64,000 nt of DNA from Paracnuella aquatica. Its GTDB lineage: Bacteria > Bacteroidota > Bacteroidia > Chitinophagales > Chitinophagaceae. Positions 1-9,044 of this stretch are shown piece after piece. A program made the position numbers and the translations under genes. The notes below the pieces were generated by a model, which was not told the DNA's origin, made no database searches, and saw only the letters and a program-made list of their open reading frames with translations. Numbering within the stretch: position 1 is the first letter of the stretch; each line of letters starts with the position of its first letter. Where the stretch lies: positions 1 through 64,000 of the forward strand of contig NZ_QOWJ01000015.1 in assembly GCF_003332885.2 (NCBI RefSeq), in the 5' to 3' direction.

Positions 1-195
1 GTGGAGGGCTTTTGAGGTCTTGTTTCCATGATCATTGTTTTTGAGGTGAGTGAATGGAAACCCTCTCTTAATTTACTACTATTCTAGTCCACTTTTCGCT
101 GAAGATTTACAGAGTTGACGGTTCCGGCTAGACAACTATCTAAAGCAGTTTCCTTGCCCTCCCTATAATTATTTGGACCTTAAAAATAGTGCGAT

Positions 196-1050
196 ATGAA
201 CGAGAAAAACTTCAACTATCTAAAGGATAGTCTTAAGTACCTGGGCTTTGGTGAAGCTATAGGTGGCCAACTGGCTGAAAAGATGAAGGAAGGGGCAAAA
301 GAATTCATGTTGGACCACTCCGCTGCATTTAGCGACAAGCAGCTGGATGCTTCCCTATTTTTTCGTCGCAGTGAGAGCAGCGACCTGTATTTCCTGAACA
401 AGTGGATTGGTACAGTCGGTCAGTATGAAGCGGCACGAAGCCAAAGCTTTTACATTAATAAAGGACATGGCGTTACGCTAAAAGAAGGCTTTAACTTGCT
501 GGAGGGACGAGCAGTACACAAAGAGCTTACGGACAAGGAAGGGCAAAGTTATAAAGCCTGGCTGCAGCTGGATGGTAAAGAAAAAGATGCAGTAGGCAAC
601 TATAAGGTAAACCAGTACCATGAAAAGTATGGCTTCGATTTAGAGCAAAAGCTCGGCGCCCTACCTATCAAGGGAATCGACGATCCCGAGCAAAAGGCAG
701 CATTGATCCGTTCGCTGCAAAAGGGCAACCTGCAATCGGTAACGTTAGAAAAGAATGGTCAGTCGGATGCCCTCCTGATCTCTGCCAATCCAAAATACAA
801 GTCCATCGCAGTCATGGATCAAAGCGGAAAGTTTATTCCACAGCAAAGTCTTGAGAAAAGGTATGGGTTAGTGCAAAAAGAACCGGAAGTTAAGTTGATG
901 GGCAAAGTCGCACCCACGGGGGAAAAAAGCCAGAGCAAAAGTTCTGAACGCTTAGCAAAGAATAACAAAGATCAAAGTAGACCAAAAGAAAACAGTCAGG
1001 CCTTACCAAAAATGCGTGTTGGAAGGGGCAGTAAGGGCATGAAACCTTGA
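196..1050 (+). CDS. DUF3945-like mobile-element protein
   Basis: A 284-residue soluble protein with no signal peptide. Residues about 85-155 carry the pattern typical of the DUF3945 family (SFYINKG, then NLLEGRAVHKEL, then AWLQLD and NYKVNQYHEKYGFDL). Members are found almost only in conjugative transposons and integrated elements of Bacteroidetes, often beside topoisomerase and mobilisation genes; their biochemical role is not established. The last 60 residues are Lys/Ser-rich and probably disordered. It is followed 12 bp downstream by the next gene on the same strand, so the three or four left-end genes look co-transcribed. Codon use is more AT-rich than in the SusC region. The family call rests on my recognition of the motif, not on a search. 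Confidence 0.7.
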   Translation: MNEKNFNYLKDSLKYLGFGEAIGGQLAEKMKEGAKEFMLDHSAAFSDKQLDASLFFRRSESSDLYFLNKWIGTVGQYEAARSQSFYINKGHGVTLKEGFNLLEGRAVHKELTDKEGQSYKAWLQLDGKEKDAVGNYKVNQYHEKYGFDLEQKLGALPIKGIDDPEQKAALIRSLQKGNLQSVTLEKNGQSDALLISANPKYKSIAVMDQSGKFIPQQSLEKRYGLVQKEPEVKLMGKVAPTGEKSQSKSSERLAKNNKDQSRPKENSQALPKMRVGRGSKGMKP

Positions 1051-1062
1051 AATAAAACTATT

Positions 1063-1734
1063 ATGGAGCAGCAGATACAATCAATAATGCAGGCTTTAGT
1101 GGCGGTAGGTTTTCCCGGCAGTTTGGAATGGGCCGCACAAGTTCATCTTTGTTTTGAACCACAGCGGTTTTCGCTATCGCACAACGAAGTCCGCGGAGCC
1201 GATCAGTTGCGTTACCAAATCTGGATTTCAAGGGATGACACTTCAGGCCAGTATACTCCGTTATTTTATGATGCGTGGCTAACCAGGCCAATTGAAGTTA
1301 ACACAAATGAGGCGTGTGCAGACTTGATCATTGCGCTTAATCAAAGTATGCAGGTAGTCAACTGGGAAGCGCTGTTGTGTAAGGGTGAAGAGGCAACGGT
1401 TGCGGACCTTTCAGAACTGACGATGGTGCAGGAGGTAATTGCACGCTTAAATGATTTGAAGGAAAGTGAAAGCGGCGCTCACTATGCAGATCTGCTAAAA
1501 GTGCGCTACTGGAGCCGGACACCTTTTGAGGTTTATGCTGCGATCAGTGTCCAGCATCGTTCATTTTATGAGGTGTCTCAGCGGTTCCACTTTTTTGATG
1601 ATGGCGGCGGGATTACGCTGAACGAAGCATATCGCTTTTTACTGCATCGTTGGCGGGAAAAGCAGATACAAACATGTTGCCGGGTCGATAAAGGGTCGGT
1701 AAGCTTTAGGAAGAATGGCCGAACAAAAAAATGA
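1063..1734 (+). CDS. Hypothetical protein of the left-end element
   Basis: A 223-residue protein I do not recognise. It has no signal peptide or membrane segment, is rich in aromatic and acidic residues in the middle (FHFFDDGGG near residue 175) and ends in a basic tail. It starts 12 bp after the DUF3945-like gene and its 3' end overlaps the next ORF by 20 bp, which supports an operon. Its company suggests a structural or regulatory protein of an integrative element, but nothing in the sequence shows a function. Confidence 0.6.
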   Translation: MEQQIQSIMQALVAVGFPGSLEWAAQVHLCFEPQRFSLSHNEVRGADQLRYQIWISRDDTSGQYTPLFYDAWLTRPIEVNTNEACADLIIALNQSMQVVNWEALLCKGEEATVADLSELTMVQEVIARLNDLKESESGAHYADLLKVRYWSRTPFEVYAAISVQHRSFYEVSQRFHFFDDGGGITLNEAYRFLLHRWREKQIQTCCRVDKGSVSFRKNGRTKK

Positions 1735-2104
1735 CCTGACATTGATAATGGTAATGGCTGCAAAAGATATGTTGTGCGACTTTTTTGATGCTGTCAAAGA
1801 TGATCCGCGTATTGGAACGGGGCATGTAAGTCTATACGCCGCTTTGCTTGTACACTGCATAAAAAATAGCGGTCAAAACCCGGTTGCAGTGTCTCGGCAA
1901 AAAATAATGCGATCAGCCAAATTGTATTCCCGTCATACATACAATCAGCTCATTAATGACCTTAGGGCTTTTGGCTATATCAGGTATGTTCCTGCCCAAA
2001 ATCTTCATGTGCACAGCCTGGTATGTTTTAAGATTTGTACAATAGGGTCTTGTGACAATACTATTGGGAGTAAGGAAGCTGGTGATCCTCAGTGGCTCTG
2101 CTGA
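1715..2104 (+). CDS. Small winged-helix-like hypothetical protein
   Basis: A 129-residue protein overlapping the previous gene by 20 bp. Residues 20-105 (ALLVHCIKNSG, then VSRQKIMRSAKL, then YNQLINDLRAFGYIRYVP) have the layout of a winged-helix DNA-binding domain: a helix, a recognition helix beginning with a Ser-Arg pair, then a GYI-type wing. Similar small proteins sit next to excisionase-like genes in Bacteroidetes conjugative elements. The last 25 residues are Cys/Gly-rich and look like a drifted tail. A role in controlling the element is an inference from fold pattern and neighbours. Confidence 0.5.
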   Translation: MAEQKNDLTLIMVMAAKDMLCDFFDAVKDDPRIGTGHVSLYAALLVHCIKNSGQNPVAVSRQKIMRSAKLYSRHTYNQLINDLRAFGYIRYVPAQNLHVHSLVCFKICTIGSCDNTIGSKEAGDPQWLC

Positions 2105-2134
2105 ACAAATTGTGCACGGTCAAATTTAATCTTT

Positions 2135-2431
2135 ATGGAAAGGAATGACACACAGATCCTGTTTCCTTATGACCCCCAAAAGTTCTGGATGGAAATGAGG
2201 AAACTGATTCAGGAAGAACTGGAGGGTAAAATAGCTGCTTCAGAAAAAAATGAAGCTGACGAAAGCATTTTGCAAAGAGTGGAGGTGGCGAAGATGCTAC
2301 GTATTTCTTTGGTGACCCTGAATGATTGGGTAAAAAGAGGACTGCCGTCTCATAAGCAACGTGGAAAAGTGTACTTTCTTTACTCTGAAGTAATGGAGTA
2401 TTTAAAAAACAGGAAAAGACCGTTGTCTTAA
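2135..2431 (+). CDS. Excisionase/MerR-like helix-turn-helix protein
   Basis: A 98-residue DNA-binding protein. Residues about 46-95 form a MerR/excisionase-type winged HTH: RVEVAKMLRISLVTLNDWVK (helix, turn, recognition helix), then a wing around GLPSHKQRGKVYFLYSEV and a final helix EYLKNRK. Small HTH_17-type proteins like this act as recombination directionality factors or repressors in Bacteroidetes integrative elements. It is the last gene before a strong terminator and lies about 330 bp from a tRNA gene, which is the usual place for an element end. No integrase is visible between it and the tRNA. Confidence 0.75.
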   Translation: MERNDTQILFPYDPQKFWMEMRKLIQEELEGKIAASEKNEADESILQRVEVAKMLRISLVTLNDWVKRGLPSHKQRGKVYFLYSEVMEYLKNRKRPLS

Positions 2432-2451
2432 ATCGGCATTACTGAACTAAT

Positions 2452-2482
2452 AAAAAGGCCTGCAGCACTGCAGGCCTTTTTT
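2452..2482 (+). terminator. Rho-independent terminator after the HTH gene
   Basis: GGCCTGCAG and CTGCAGGCC form a 9-bp perfect stem with a very short loop, preceded by five A and followed by six T. It begins 21 bp after the stop codon of the HTH gene and ends the left-end gene run. Confidence 0.9.
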
Positions 2483-2682
2483 ATGGGGGTTCGTAACTGC
2501 TGGTAGATCGTTCGAAACGCAGTGGTTCTATTGAAATCAGTAAGGGTGTTACGGCGCTAAGATTGTTAGCAAAGTTCATCGATATAATGGGACACCATTT
2601 AGATATTTGATGAATCGTCAATGAAGTACCTTTATAATATTAATCGCTCTTTCTCACTCAAAACAAACAGGCATTTTGAATG

Positions 2683-2704
2683 ATTGTTTGCAAATTGTTT
2701 GCAA
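2683..2704. repeat. Tandem 11-bp repeat near the tRNA
   Basis: Two perfect adjacent copies of ATTGTTTGCAA lie between the element-like genes and the tRNA, in an otherwise featureless stretch (2486-2704) where I see no gene. Tandem direct repeats near the end of an integrated element can be integrase arm-binding sites; this is a guess from position only. Confidence 0.5.
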
Positions 2705-2735
2705 ATAAAAAACGCCCACCAAAGTGGGCGTTTGA
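2705..2735 (-). terminator. Terminator of the tRNA gene
   Basis: AACGCCCAC and GTGGGCGTT form a 9-bp stem around a CAAA loop. Read on the minus strand it ends in a T-run (GTTTTTTAT), so it should end transcription of the leftward tRNA about 30 bp downstream of its 3' end. Confidence 0.85.
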
Positions 2736-2763
2736 AACAGATTGAAAATCAATCACTTACCTG

Positions 2764-2837
2764 TGGACGTTGTAGGGATCGAACCTACGACCCGCAGATT
2801 ATGAGTCTGCTGCTCTAACCGACTGAGCTAAACGTCC
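2764..2837 (-). tRNA. tRNA with CAT anticodon (Met, or Ile2)
   Basis: On the minus strand the 74-nt sequence folds as a tRNA: acceptor GGACGTT with AACGTCC and discriminator A, D arm with AGCTCAG, anticodon stem GCAGA/TCTGC enclosing loop CTCATAA (anticodon CAT), and a T arm with GGTTCGATCC. CCA is not encoded. CAT can be elongator Met or, when C34 is modified to lysidine, Ile; I cannot separate these by eye. Its 3' end faces the mobile-element genes, the orientation expected for a tRNA used as an integration site. Confidence 0.93.
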
Positions 2838-2963
2838 GGTGCCGGTCACCGTTAGGTGCGGTGGCGGCGGTTTGCAAAAGTAGGCAAATCGGGTGTACAA
2901 CCAACCAAGCCCACCAAAGAACTTTTTTAAACCGTGCAACGAAACGGCAGCAACTTTTGCCTT

Positions 2964-2971
2964 TAACTTTG
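2964..2971 (+). promoter_or_regulatory. Putative -7 box for susC
   Basis: TAACTTTG matches the Bacteroidetes -7 consensus TAnnTTTG and lies 76 bp before the chosen susC start. No clear -33 TTTG is seen at the right spacing, so the call is weak. Confidence 0.35.
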
Positions 2972-3047
2972 TGTTGTTATTTGTATGCCAACCATTTAGC
3001 AGAGCTTTTAAAAAATGGGGCATGCACAATTAAACTACAATTGCTAT

Positions 3048-6000
3048 ATGTACTTGCACTCCAAACCAACTGGCCGGCGCCAGCCCCTGCGGGCTGCCCG
3101 TGCCGGAACTTTATTTCTTTTTTCCCTATTTGCATTTTTGTTCATGTGGCTGCCCGCAGCGGCGCAAAACCGACAGCTGACCGGGCAGGTTATTTCCGGC
3201 ACCGGCCAGGCCCTTTCCGGCGCCTCCGTTCGGCTGAAAAACAATCCTTCCATCGGTACCTCCACCGATTCGGCGGGTAACTTTTCGCTGTCCATTCCGC
3301 AGTCGGCTACGCTGGTGGTGAGCTATGTAGGCTATGGCAGCCAGGAGCTGGCCGTACGCCCCGATCAAACCACGGTGGTGATTACGCTGCAGCCCGAAGG
3401 CGCACAACTCAACGAAGTGGTGGTAATTGGTTATGGCACCGCCAACCGGCGCGACCTTACCGGCTCCATCACCAAGATCTCGGGTCGCGAAGTGGCCGAC
3501 CGGCCCAATGCCAACCCCCTTGCTTCATTGCAGGGCAAAGTGGCCGGCCTTTCGGTGGTTAACTCCGGCACGCCGGGCCAGCAGCCCGATATCCGCATCC
3601 GCGGTACATCGAGCATTGGCGCCGTGCGGCCGCTGTATGTAGTGGATGGTATTTTCCAGGACAACATTGATTATATCAACCCCAACGACATCGAGTCCAT
3701 CGAGGTGTTGAAAGATCCTTCGTCGCTGGCCATCTTTGGTGTACGCGGTGCTACCGGTGTAATTGCCGTTACCACCAAGCGGGCACGTGCCGGCCAGGTG
3801 GTGGTTAATTTTAATACCAGTTATGGGTTTAAAAAATTAGTAGATAAAATCAAGCTGGCCGATGCTTCGCAGTTTGCAACGCTGTTCAACGAAGAGCGGG
3901 CCAACAACGGCGAAACCGACCCTTATGATTTTGGCCCACTTAATGCCAACACTGATTGGATAGATGCTGTAACCCGCACCGGTAAATTCAGCAACAACAA
4001 CCTGAGTGTGTCGGGTGCATCAGAACGCAACCGGTTTAACTTCAGCCTTGGCTACCTGTATGACGAAGGCATTATCCGCCGCGAAAAACTGGACCGCATT
4101 AACCTGTCGTTCAGCGATGAATTTAAGGTAAGCAATGCCATCCGCATTGGGGTAAACTATAACGTAAGCCGCCAGAACAACCCATACAACGCAACCTGGG
4201 TGCTGGATGCGGCCCGCAAGGTAATGCCGCAGATCAATGCAGGCACGCAGCGGTTTTTTGTACGCAACCCATACGGCGCCGACAGTATGTTTATGGACCT
4301 GTACTCCACGCTGGATGTAGGCCTGCAAAACTCCGGCGTCATCAACCCGTTGCTGCAACTGGAGAATGAGTGGGATAAAACCAAAAGCATTGAGTACCGC
4401 CACGTAGGTAGCGTGTTTGCCGAACTGACCTTTTTGAAAAATTTCAACTTCCGCTCTACGCTGTATGGCGATATGAGCCAGCTGAACCGCCGCCAGTACA
4501 CGCCGCTGTATTATGGCTACAACCCCCGCACCAACCTGCCCGAGTTGTACAGCCAAAATACCCGCGTATCGGAGAACGATGAGAACTGGCGCAAATGGCA
4601 GCAGGACCATGTACTGACGTACCGCAAGAATTTTGGCGGTCATAACCTCACGGCTACCGGTGGTTTCACTACCTATTATTTTGGGTATGCCGGCCGCTTT
4701 GGTAATGTAAGCGGCACCCGCCTGCGCCCCATCCCCAACGATCCCCGTTTCTGGTACATGAGCACCGGCTTCCAGGATCCGGCCAACACGTCGGTTACTT
4801 CGGGTCAAAGCGAGTACACCACCGTTTCATACCTGGCGCGGGTGCTGTACAATTATAAGAACACATACTTCCTCAACGCTTCGTTCCGCGACGATGCTTC
4901 TTCCCGCATTCCGCCCCGCAACCGCAACCAGCAGTTCTGGTCGGTGGGTGCAGCATGGGATATTTCGAAAGAAGCATTCATGGAAGGTGTTGAATTCATC
5001 AATTACCTGAAGCTGAAAGGCTCCATTGGTGTATTGGGTAACCAAACGGCTTCCAACATCGAAGGCACTTCGCTGGACTATCCGTTTTATCCCAACCTGC
5101 TGGGCGGTACCCAGGCGGTGTTTGGCTCCAACGTGTTCCAAGCGGCACGCCAGCAATACCAGGCTAACCCCGACCTGAAATGGGAAACCGTTCATGCACA
5201 GGAAATCGGTATCGAGGCCAATGCGCTGGGCAACCGCCTGCACATTGAGGCCAACTATTTTAACCGCACTACCAAAGACCTGATGACCTATGTGGACCGT
5301 AGGGCGCTGGCGGGCCAGGAAGATAAATTGATCAACGGCGGTAACCTGCGCAACTGGGGTACCGAGTTGATGGCGAGCTGGGTGCAAAACTTTAGTCGCG
5401 ACCTTACGCTGAACGTTAGCGGTAACATCACCTTCCTCAACAACAGGGTAGAAGAGCTGAGCGCCGAACTGCCCACCGGTGTGTTAATCCGCGGTTTCCA
5501 AAACAACGGATCGGCCGAAGCCCGCACCTTGCCGGGTTACCCCATTGGTTCATTCTTTGGCTATGTGGTAGAAGGCATTTATCAAAGCTATGCCGACATC
5601 CTGCGGTCGCCCAACGCTGCCGCGGTAGGTGCTTACCGCCCCGGCGATTTTAAATTTAAAGACGTAAATGGCGATGGCGTTGTTACCCCCGACGACCGCA
5701 CCGTGATTGGTAACCCCACCCCCGACTTTTCGTATGGCGGCACTGTTAGCCTGGCCTTCAAAGGCCTGAGCCTGGCGGTAGATGTACAGGGTGTTTATGG
5801 CAATGAGATCTTCCGCACCTGGGGTTCGCTGGAGTCGCCTTTTCAGCGGGTAAACTATGCAGCTGATAAAATTGAACGCTGGAATGGTCCGGGCACATCC
5901 AACTGGGTGCCGCTGGTAAGTCAGGCCGATCGCATCAACTACAATGGCTCCACGTTCAACATCGAAGACGGTTCTTATTTCCGCATCCGCAACCTGCAGC

Positions 6001-6206
6001 TGGGCTACAATTTTGCCCGTGCACTTACCGACCGGCTCAATATGAACAACCTGCGGGTATATGTAAACGTGCAGAACCTGAAGACCTGGAAAAACAACCA
6101 GGGTTATACGCCGGAGTATGGCGGCAATGCTACTGCTTTTGGATTTGACAATGCAGGCGGTGCCATCCCCATGGTTACCACCTTTGGCCTGAACGTAACA
6201 TTCTAA
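3048..6206 (+). CDS. SusC-family TonB-linked outer-membrane transporter
   Basis: A TonB-dependent transporter of 1,052 residues that should import glycans or oligosaccharides through the outer membrane with its SusD partner. After a signal peptide ending in PAAAQN come a CarboxypepD_reg-like domain (LTGQVISGTGQALSGASV to VSYVGYGSQEL), a plug domain (NEVVVIGYG; LKDPSSLAIFGVRGATGVI) and a long beta-barrel ending in aromatic VTF, as expected for BAM-dependent folding. I chose the ATG at 3048 over an in-frame ATG at 3015 because it gives a normal signal peptide (MYLHSKPTGRR... then FLFSLFAFLFMWL). SusD follows after 18 bp. Substrate cannot be read from this gene; the nearby GH144/GH3 genes suggest a beta-glucan. 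Confidence 0.95.
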   Translation: MYLHSKPTGRRQPLRAARAGTLFLFSLFAFLFMWLPAAAQNRQLTGQVISGTGQALSGASVRLKNNPSIGTSTDSAGNFSLSIPQSATLVVSYVGYGSQELAVRPDQTTVVITLQPEGAQLNEVVVIGYGTANRRDLTGSITKISGREVADRPNANPLASLQGKVAGLSVVNSGTPGQQPDIRIRGTSSIGAVRPLYVVDGIFQDNIDYINPNDIESIEVLKDPSSLAIFGVRGATGVIAVTTKRARAGQVVVNFNTSYGFKKLVDKIKLADASQFATLFNEERANNGETDPYDFGPLNANTDWIDAVTRTGKFSNNNLSVSGASERNRFNFSLGYLYDEGIIRREKLDRINLSFSDEFKVSNAIRIGVNYNVSRQNNPYNATWVLDAARKVMPQINAGTQRFFVRNPYGADSMFMDLYSTLDVGLQNSGVINPLLQLENEWDKTKSIEYRHVGSVFAELTFLKNFNFRSTLYGDMSQLNRRQYTPLYYGYNPRTNLPELYSQNTRVSENDENWRKWQQDHVLTYRKNFGGHNLTATGGFTTYYFGYAGRFGNVSGTRLRPIPNDPRFWYMSTGFQDPANTSVTSGQSEYTTVSYLARVLYNYKNTYFLNASFRDDASSRIPPRNRNQQFWSVGAAWDISKEAFMEGVEFINYLKLKGSIGVLGNQTASNIEGTSLDYPFYPNLLGGTQAVFGSNVFQAARQQYQANPDLKWETVHAQEIGIEANALGNRLHIEANYFNRTTKDLMTYVDRRALAGQEDKLINGGNLRNWGTELMASWVQNFSRDLTLNVSGNITFLNNRVEELSAELPTGVLIRGFQNNGSAEARTLPGYPIGSFFGYVVEGIYQSYADILRSPNAAAVGAYRPGDFKFKDVNGDGVVTPDDRTVIGNPTPDFSYGGTVSLAFKGLSLAVDVQGVYGNEIFRTWGSLESPFQRVNYAADKIERWNGPGTSNWVPLVSQADRINYNGSTFNIEDGSYFRIRNLQLGYNFARALTDRLNMNNLRVYVNVQNLKTWKNNQGYTPEYGGNATAFGFDNAGGAIPMVTTFGLNVTF

Positions 6207-6224
6207 ATTGAACAATTGAAGCGC

Positions 6225-7802
6225 ATGAAAAAGCAAAAGATATTTTACTGGACGATGTTACTGCTGTTGCCGGCCTCGGTGCTGGTTGCAGGCTGCAGCA
6301 AGTTCCTGGATCGAAAACCACTCACGGCAACACTGGAGGATCTGAACCAGGGCCAGCTGGAAGGACAGGTGCTGGGCCTTTATTCAAACCTCCGCACCCT
6401 GCCCGGGTTTTCCACCCTGCCCTGGGTCGATTTTCACTCCATTCGGGATGACGATGCGCAAAAAGGCAGCGACATCAACGACGGTGCAGAGATCGTGGCG
6501 GAGTTCGATAATTTTCAATACTCAAAAGACGACTGGGCACCCAACACATATTGGAACGATCACTACACCATGATCAACCTGGCAAACGAAGCCGTGTACA
6601 CCGCCGACTCGCTGGATGTGCAGGATGCAGCCTCGGTACGCAACCTGGGTGAAGCCTGTTTCTTTAGGGCATATGCTTATTTTGAACTGGTAAAAACCTA
6701 TGGCGATGTGCCCCTGTTCAAACAGCCCATCCGCAATCCCAACGACGGCATCCGCGATAAATCGCCGGCCGCACAGGTGTATGCTTTCATTGATTCTAAC
6801 CTGCAGGTAGCCGCTCAATTATTGCCGGTTACATCTGCTGCTTACGGCGAAGGATATACCGGCCGCCTTACCCGCGGTGCGGCCAACACGCTTTGGGCAC
6901 AGACGCAATTGTTCCGGGGCAACTGGGCACAGGTAGTGGCCCTCACCACCGATGTGATCAATTCGGGGCAGTACAGCCTGGAGGCTGAGTTCTCCGATAT
7001 TTGGCGCGACCGCGGCGAAAACGGCAAGGAGTCGATCTGGGAAATGCAGGCTTACTCGGGGCCCGGTGCCGCCACCAATAGCGCGGTAAACTATGGCTCC
7101 GATTGGGGCACCATGCAGCAGGTGCGGCGCAATGGCGCACCGGTGGAATGGAACCTGGGCTGGGGCTGGAATACGCCTACCGATAAACTGGAACGCGACT
7201 GGCCCGCCGATGACCCGCGCAAACGCAAAACCATTTTATACTCGGGCCAGAACGATGGTGGAGCAGAGTTTGGCGGCTATGGCGCCACGCTGCCGCCTTA
7301 TACCAACCCAAGTGGCAACGGCGGTTTGGCACAACGCTACTGGAACAAAAAAGTGTACACCGGCAACGACCCCGCCATCCGTCAGGCAACCGGCTTTATC
7401 AACAACAATGGCGCTTCGCCGTGGATCAACCACCGCATCCTGCGTTATGCCGATGTGATCCTGATGCTGGCCGAAGCTGCCAACGAACTGGGCCAGGGCG
7501 ATGTGGCCGCTGCCAACCTGGAGCTGATCCGCAACCGGGCCAGTGGCAACCGGGGCCAAACCCGCACCGTTGTGCCATACATTCCATTCCAAAACCAGGC
7601 ACAAATGCGGGCAGCCATCAAGGCCGAACGGCGGTGGGAGTTTGCCATGGAAGGCTACCGTTTTTACGACCTGGTGCGCTGGGGCGATGCACAGCAGGAA
7701 CTGGGGCCGCTGGGCTACACCAACCGGGCTCGTTTTTATCCCATTCCGCAAAAAGCCATCGACCTTACCGGTGGGGTGTTGACACAGAATCCGGAGTGGT
7801 AG
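6225..7802 (+). CDS. SusD/RagB-family glycan-binding lipoprotein
   Basis: A 525-residue surface lipoprotein that caps the SusC barrel and binds substrate. The signal MKKQKIFYWTMLLLLPASVLVAGC gives a lipobox (LVAGC), and the mature start CSKFLDRKPL is typical of SusD. Further SusD hallmarks are ACFFRAYAYFELVKTYGDVPL near residue 150, AETLWAQ-like TPR helices, and the C-terminal RRWEFAMEGYRFYDLVRWGDA followed by NRARFYPIPQKAIDLTGG. The ATG at 6225 is preferred to an upstream TTG because it starts the signal cleanly. Co-transcribed with SusC and followed 37 bp later by a LamG lipoprotein. Confidence 0.95.
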   Translation: MKKQKIFYWTMLLLLPASVLVAGCSKFLDRKPLTATLEDLNQGQLEGQVLGLYSNLRTLPGFSTLPWVDFHSIRDDDAQKGSDINDGAEIVAEFDNFQYSKDDWAPNTYWNDHYTMINLANEAVYTADSLDVQDAASVRNLGEACFFRAYAYFELVKTYGDVPLFKQPIRNPNDGIRDKSPAAQVYAFIDSNLQVAAQLLPVTSAAYGEGYTGRLTRGAANTLWAQTQLFRGNWAQVVALTTDVINSGQYSLEAEFSDIWRDRGENGKESIWEMQAYSGPGAATNSAVNYGSDWGTMQQVRRNGAPVEWNLGWGWNTPTDKLERDWPADDPRKRKTILYSGQNDGGAEFGGYGATLPPYTNPSGNGGLAQRYWNKKVYTGNDPAIRQATGFINNNGASPWINHRILRYADVILMLAEAANELGQGDVAAANLELIRNRASGNRGQTRTVVPYIPFQNQAQMRAAIKAERRWEFAMEGYRFYDLVRWGDAQQELGPLGYTNRARFYPIPQKAIDLTGGVLTQNPEW

Positions 7803-7839
7803 TGGATGCGTATTTAATAACAAAGAAAAAACTACTTAT

Positions 7840-8703
7840 ATGACATTTGTAAACAAGGCAGGCCGCTATACTTTGGCCCTGTTGGCTGCAGGAATTGCAG
7901 TGGCCGGTTGCCAGAAAATGGACCGCCCCGGATTGCCCGATTTTCCGCAGGACGCCAACCCGCCCGGCGGACCACTCAATTTTTATGCGGCATTTGATGG
8001 CACTACTTCCGACTCGCGGATGAATGCGGTTGATAGTGTGCGGGTAAATTTCCCGGCCGATAACCCGCTTGCTGCTATCGATGGCGTAAGTGGCAAAGCG
8101 GTGCAGGGCGAAAACAAAAAGTTTATCAAGTACGCCAAGCCAAACGACTGGGCGGCCAAAGCCAAAAGTTTCTCGGTTGCTTTTTGGTATAAAAAAGACG
8201 GGCAGACAAAAAACAATACGCTGGGCAACGGCCCCGAGTACATCATGAGCTTTCCTTCGAGCAACGGCCATTGGTCGGGTGCCAGCATGTTCATTATGAT
8301 GGAAGGAAACAATGCACAGGGCGAGGTAAAAGTGATGACGGTAGACAAAACCAATGCCGACAACTGGTTTACCTGGGAGCGGAGCAACAACCTCACCATT
8401 CCCAACCTGTTCGACAACCAGTGGCACCACATGGCGTTGGTGTATGATGCCACTACCAGCGGTATGACGCTGTACCTTGATGGCGTGGCTAACCCCAATG
8501 TTCGCACCTGGGCCAACCACGGCGACATCAACATCGATGACAGCAAAATATCGGAGATGCGCATTGGTGCCGGCCCCGGCAAAGGCCTGGATACCGACGA
8601 CTGGCTGTCGTCTACATTCAAAGGCGCCATCGACCAGTACCGGATGTATAGTTCGGCGCTGACGGCGGCTGAGGTAAACGCACTGTTTACCCAAAAGAAA
8701 TAA
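7840..8703 (+). CDS. LamG/concanavalin-like lectin-fold lipoprotein
   Basis: A 287-residue lipoprotein with lipobox VAGC (MTFVNKAGRYTLALLAAGIAVAGC) followed by a Pro/Gly-rich linker. Residues about 45-280 are a LamG-like jellyroll: SFSVAFWYKKDG, then WHHMALVYDATTSGMTLYLDG, then FKGAIDQYRMYSSALTAAEVNALF. This last pattern is the standard signature of LamG/laminin_G_3 domains. It occupies the place of SusE/SusF-type surface glycan-binding proteins behind a SusCD pair, so sugar capture at the cell surface is likely. A terminator follows directly, closing the three-gene unit. Confidence 0.88.
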   Translation: MTFVNKAGRYTLALLAAGIAVAGCQKMDRPGLPDFPQDANPPGGPLNFYAAFDGTTSDSRMNAVDSVRVNFPADNPLAAIDGVSGKAVQGENKKFIKYAKPNDWAAKAKSFSVAFWYKKDGQTKNNTLGNGPEYIMSFPSSNGHWSGASMFIMMEGNNAQGEVKVMTVDKTNADNWFTWERSNNLTIPNLFDNQWHHMALVYDATTSGMTLYLDGVANPNVRTWANHGDINIDDSKISEMRIGAGPGKGLDTDDWLSSTFKGAIDQYRMYSSALTAAEVNALFTQKK

Positions 8704-8720
8704 GCCGACTGGCCATAGAT

Positions 8721-8756
8721 AAAAAGGGTTGCGAACACATTTCGCAACCCTTTTTT
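8721..8756 (+). terminator. Terminator of the susCD-LamG unit
   Basis: A 15-bp stem (AAAAAGGGTTGCGAA with TTCGCAACCCTTTTT) around a 5-nt loop ends in a run of T. It starts 17 bp after the LamG stop codon; the A/T ends make it possibly bidirectional. Confidence 0.9.
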
Positions 8757-8823
8757 AATGAAAAATAATGACCGCTAAATGCAAGCCCACCGCCATCAAG
8801 TAGCATTATTAATCTTTAGTGTC

Positions 8824-8910
8824 GTCATGCCGAACTCGTTTCGGCATCTCCTTATGTTTTTATGAACCCTGCAAAAAGAAAGGGAGATGCCGAAACGAGT
8901 TCGGCATGAC
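8824..8910. repeat. REP-like long hairpin, family A copy 1
   Basis: Two 28-bp arms, at 8824-8851 (starting GTCATGCCGAAC) and 8883-8910, are perfect reverse complements around a 31-nt spacer. The same arm sequence recurs at 34191 and, diverged, at 17019. The rest of 8757-9044 shows no gene, only a half-copy of another repeat at 9001-9038. Confidence 0.9.
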
Positions 8911-9000
8911 ATACGCTGCGTGATAAAAAATTACTTAGATAGTTGAGCGCAACTTATTTTGAATTCCACTTACGCCAACCAACAACAAATCATTCTTTTT

Positions 9001-9038
9001 CTTCGTGCCCCTTTGTCCCATTCGTGTCTTCGTGGTTT
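9001..9038. repeat. Half copy of the CGTGGTT-type repeat
   Basis: CTTCGTGCCCCTTTGTCCCA followed by TTCGTGTCTTCGTGGTTT resembles the right arm of the inverted repeat at 40921-41000 (ends in GTCTCCGTGGTT). Here only one arm is present. Confidence 0.6.
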
Positions 9039-9044
9039 AAAAAA

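Noticed and set aside
8824-8910. CRISPR-like or terminator reading of the long hairpin
   Set aside because: There is no array of equally spaced direct repeats, and no T-run; it recurs elsewhere as an inverted pair, so REP-like is the better call.
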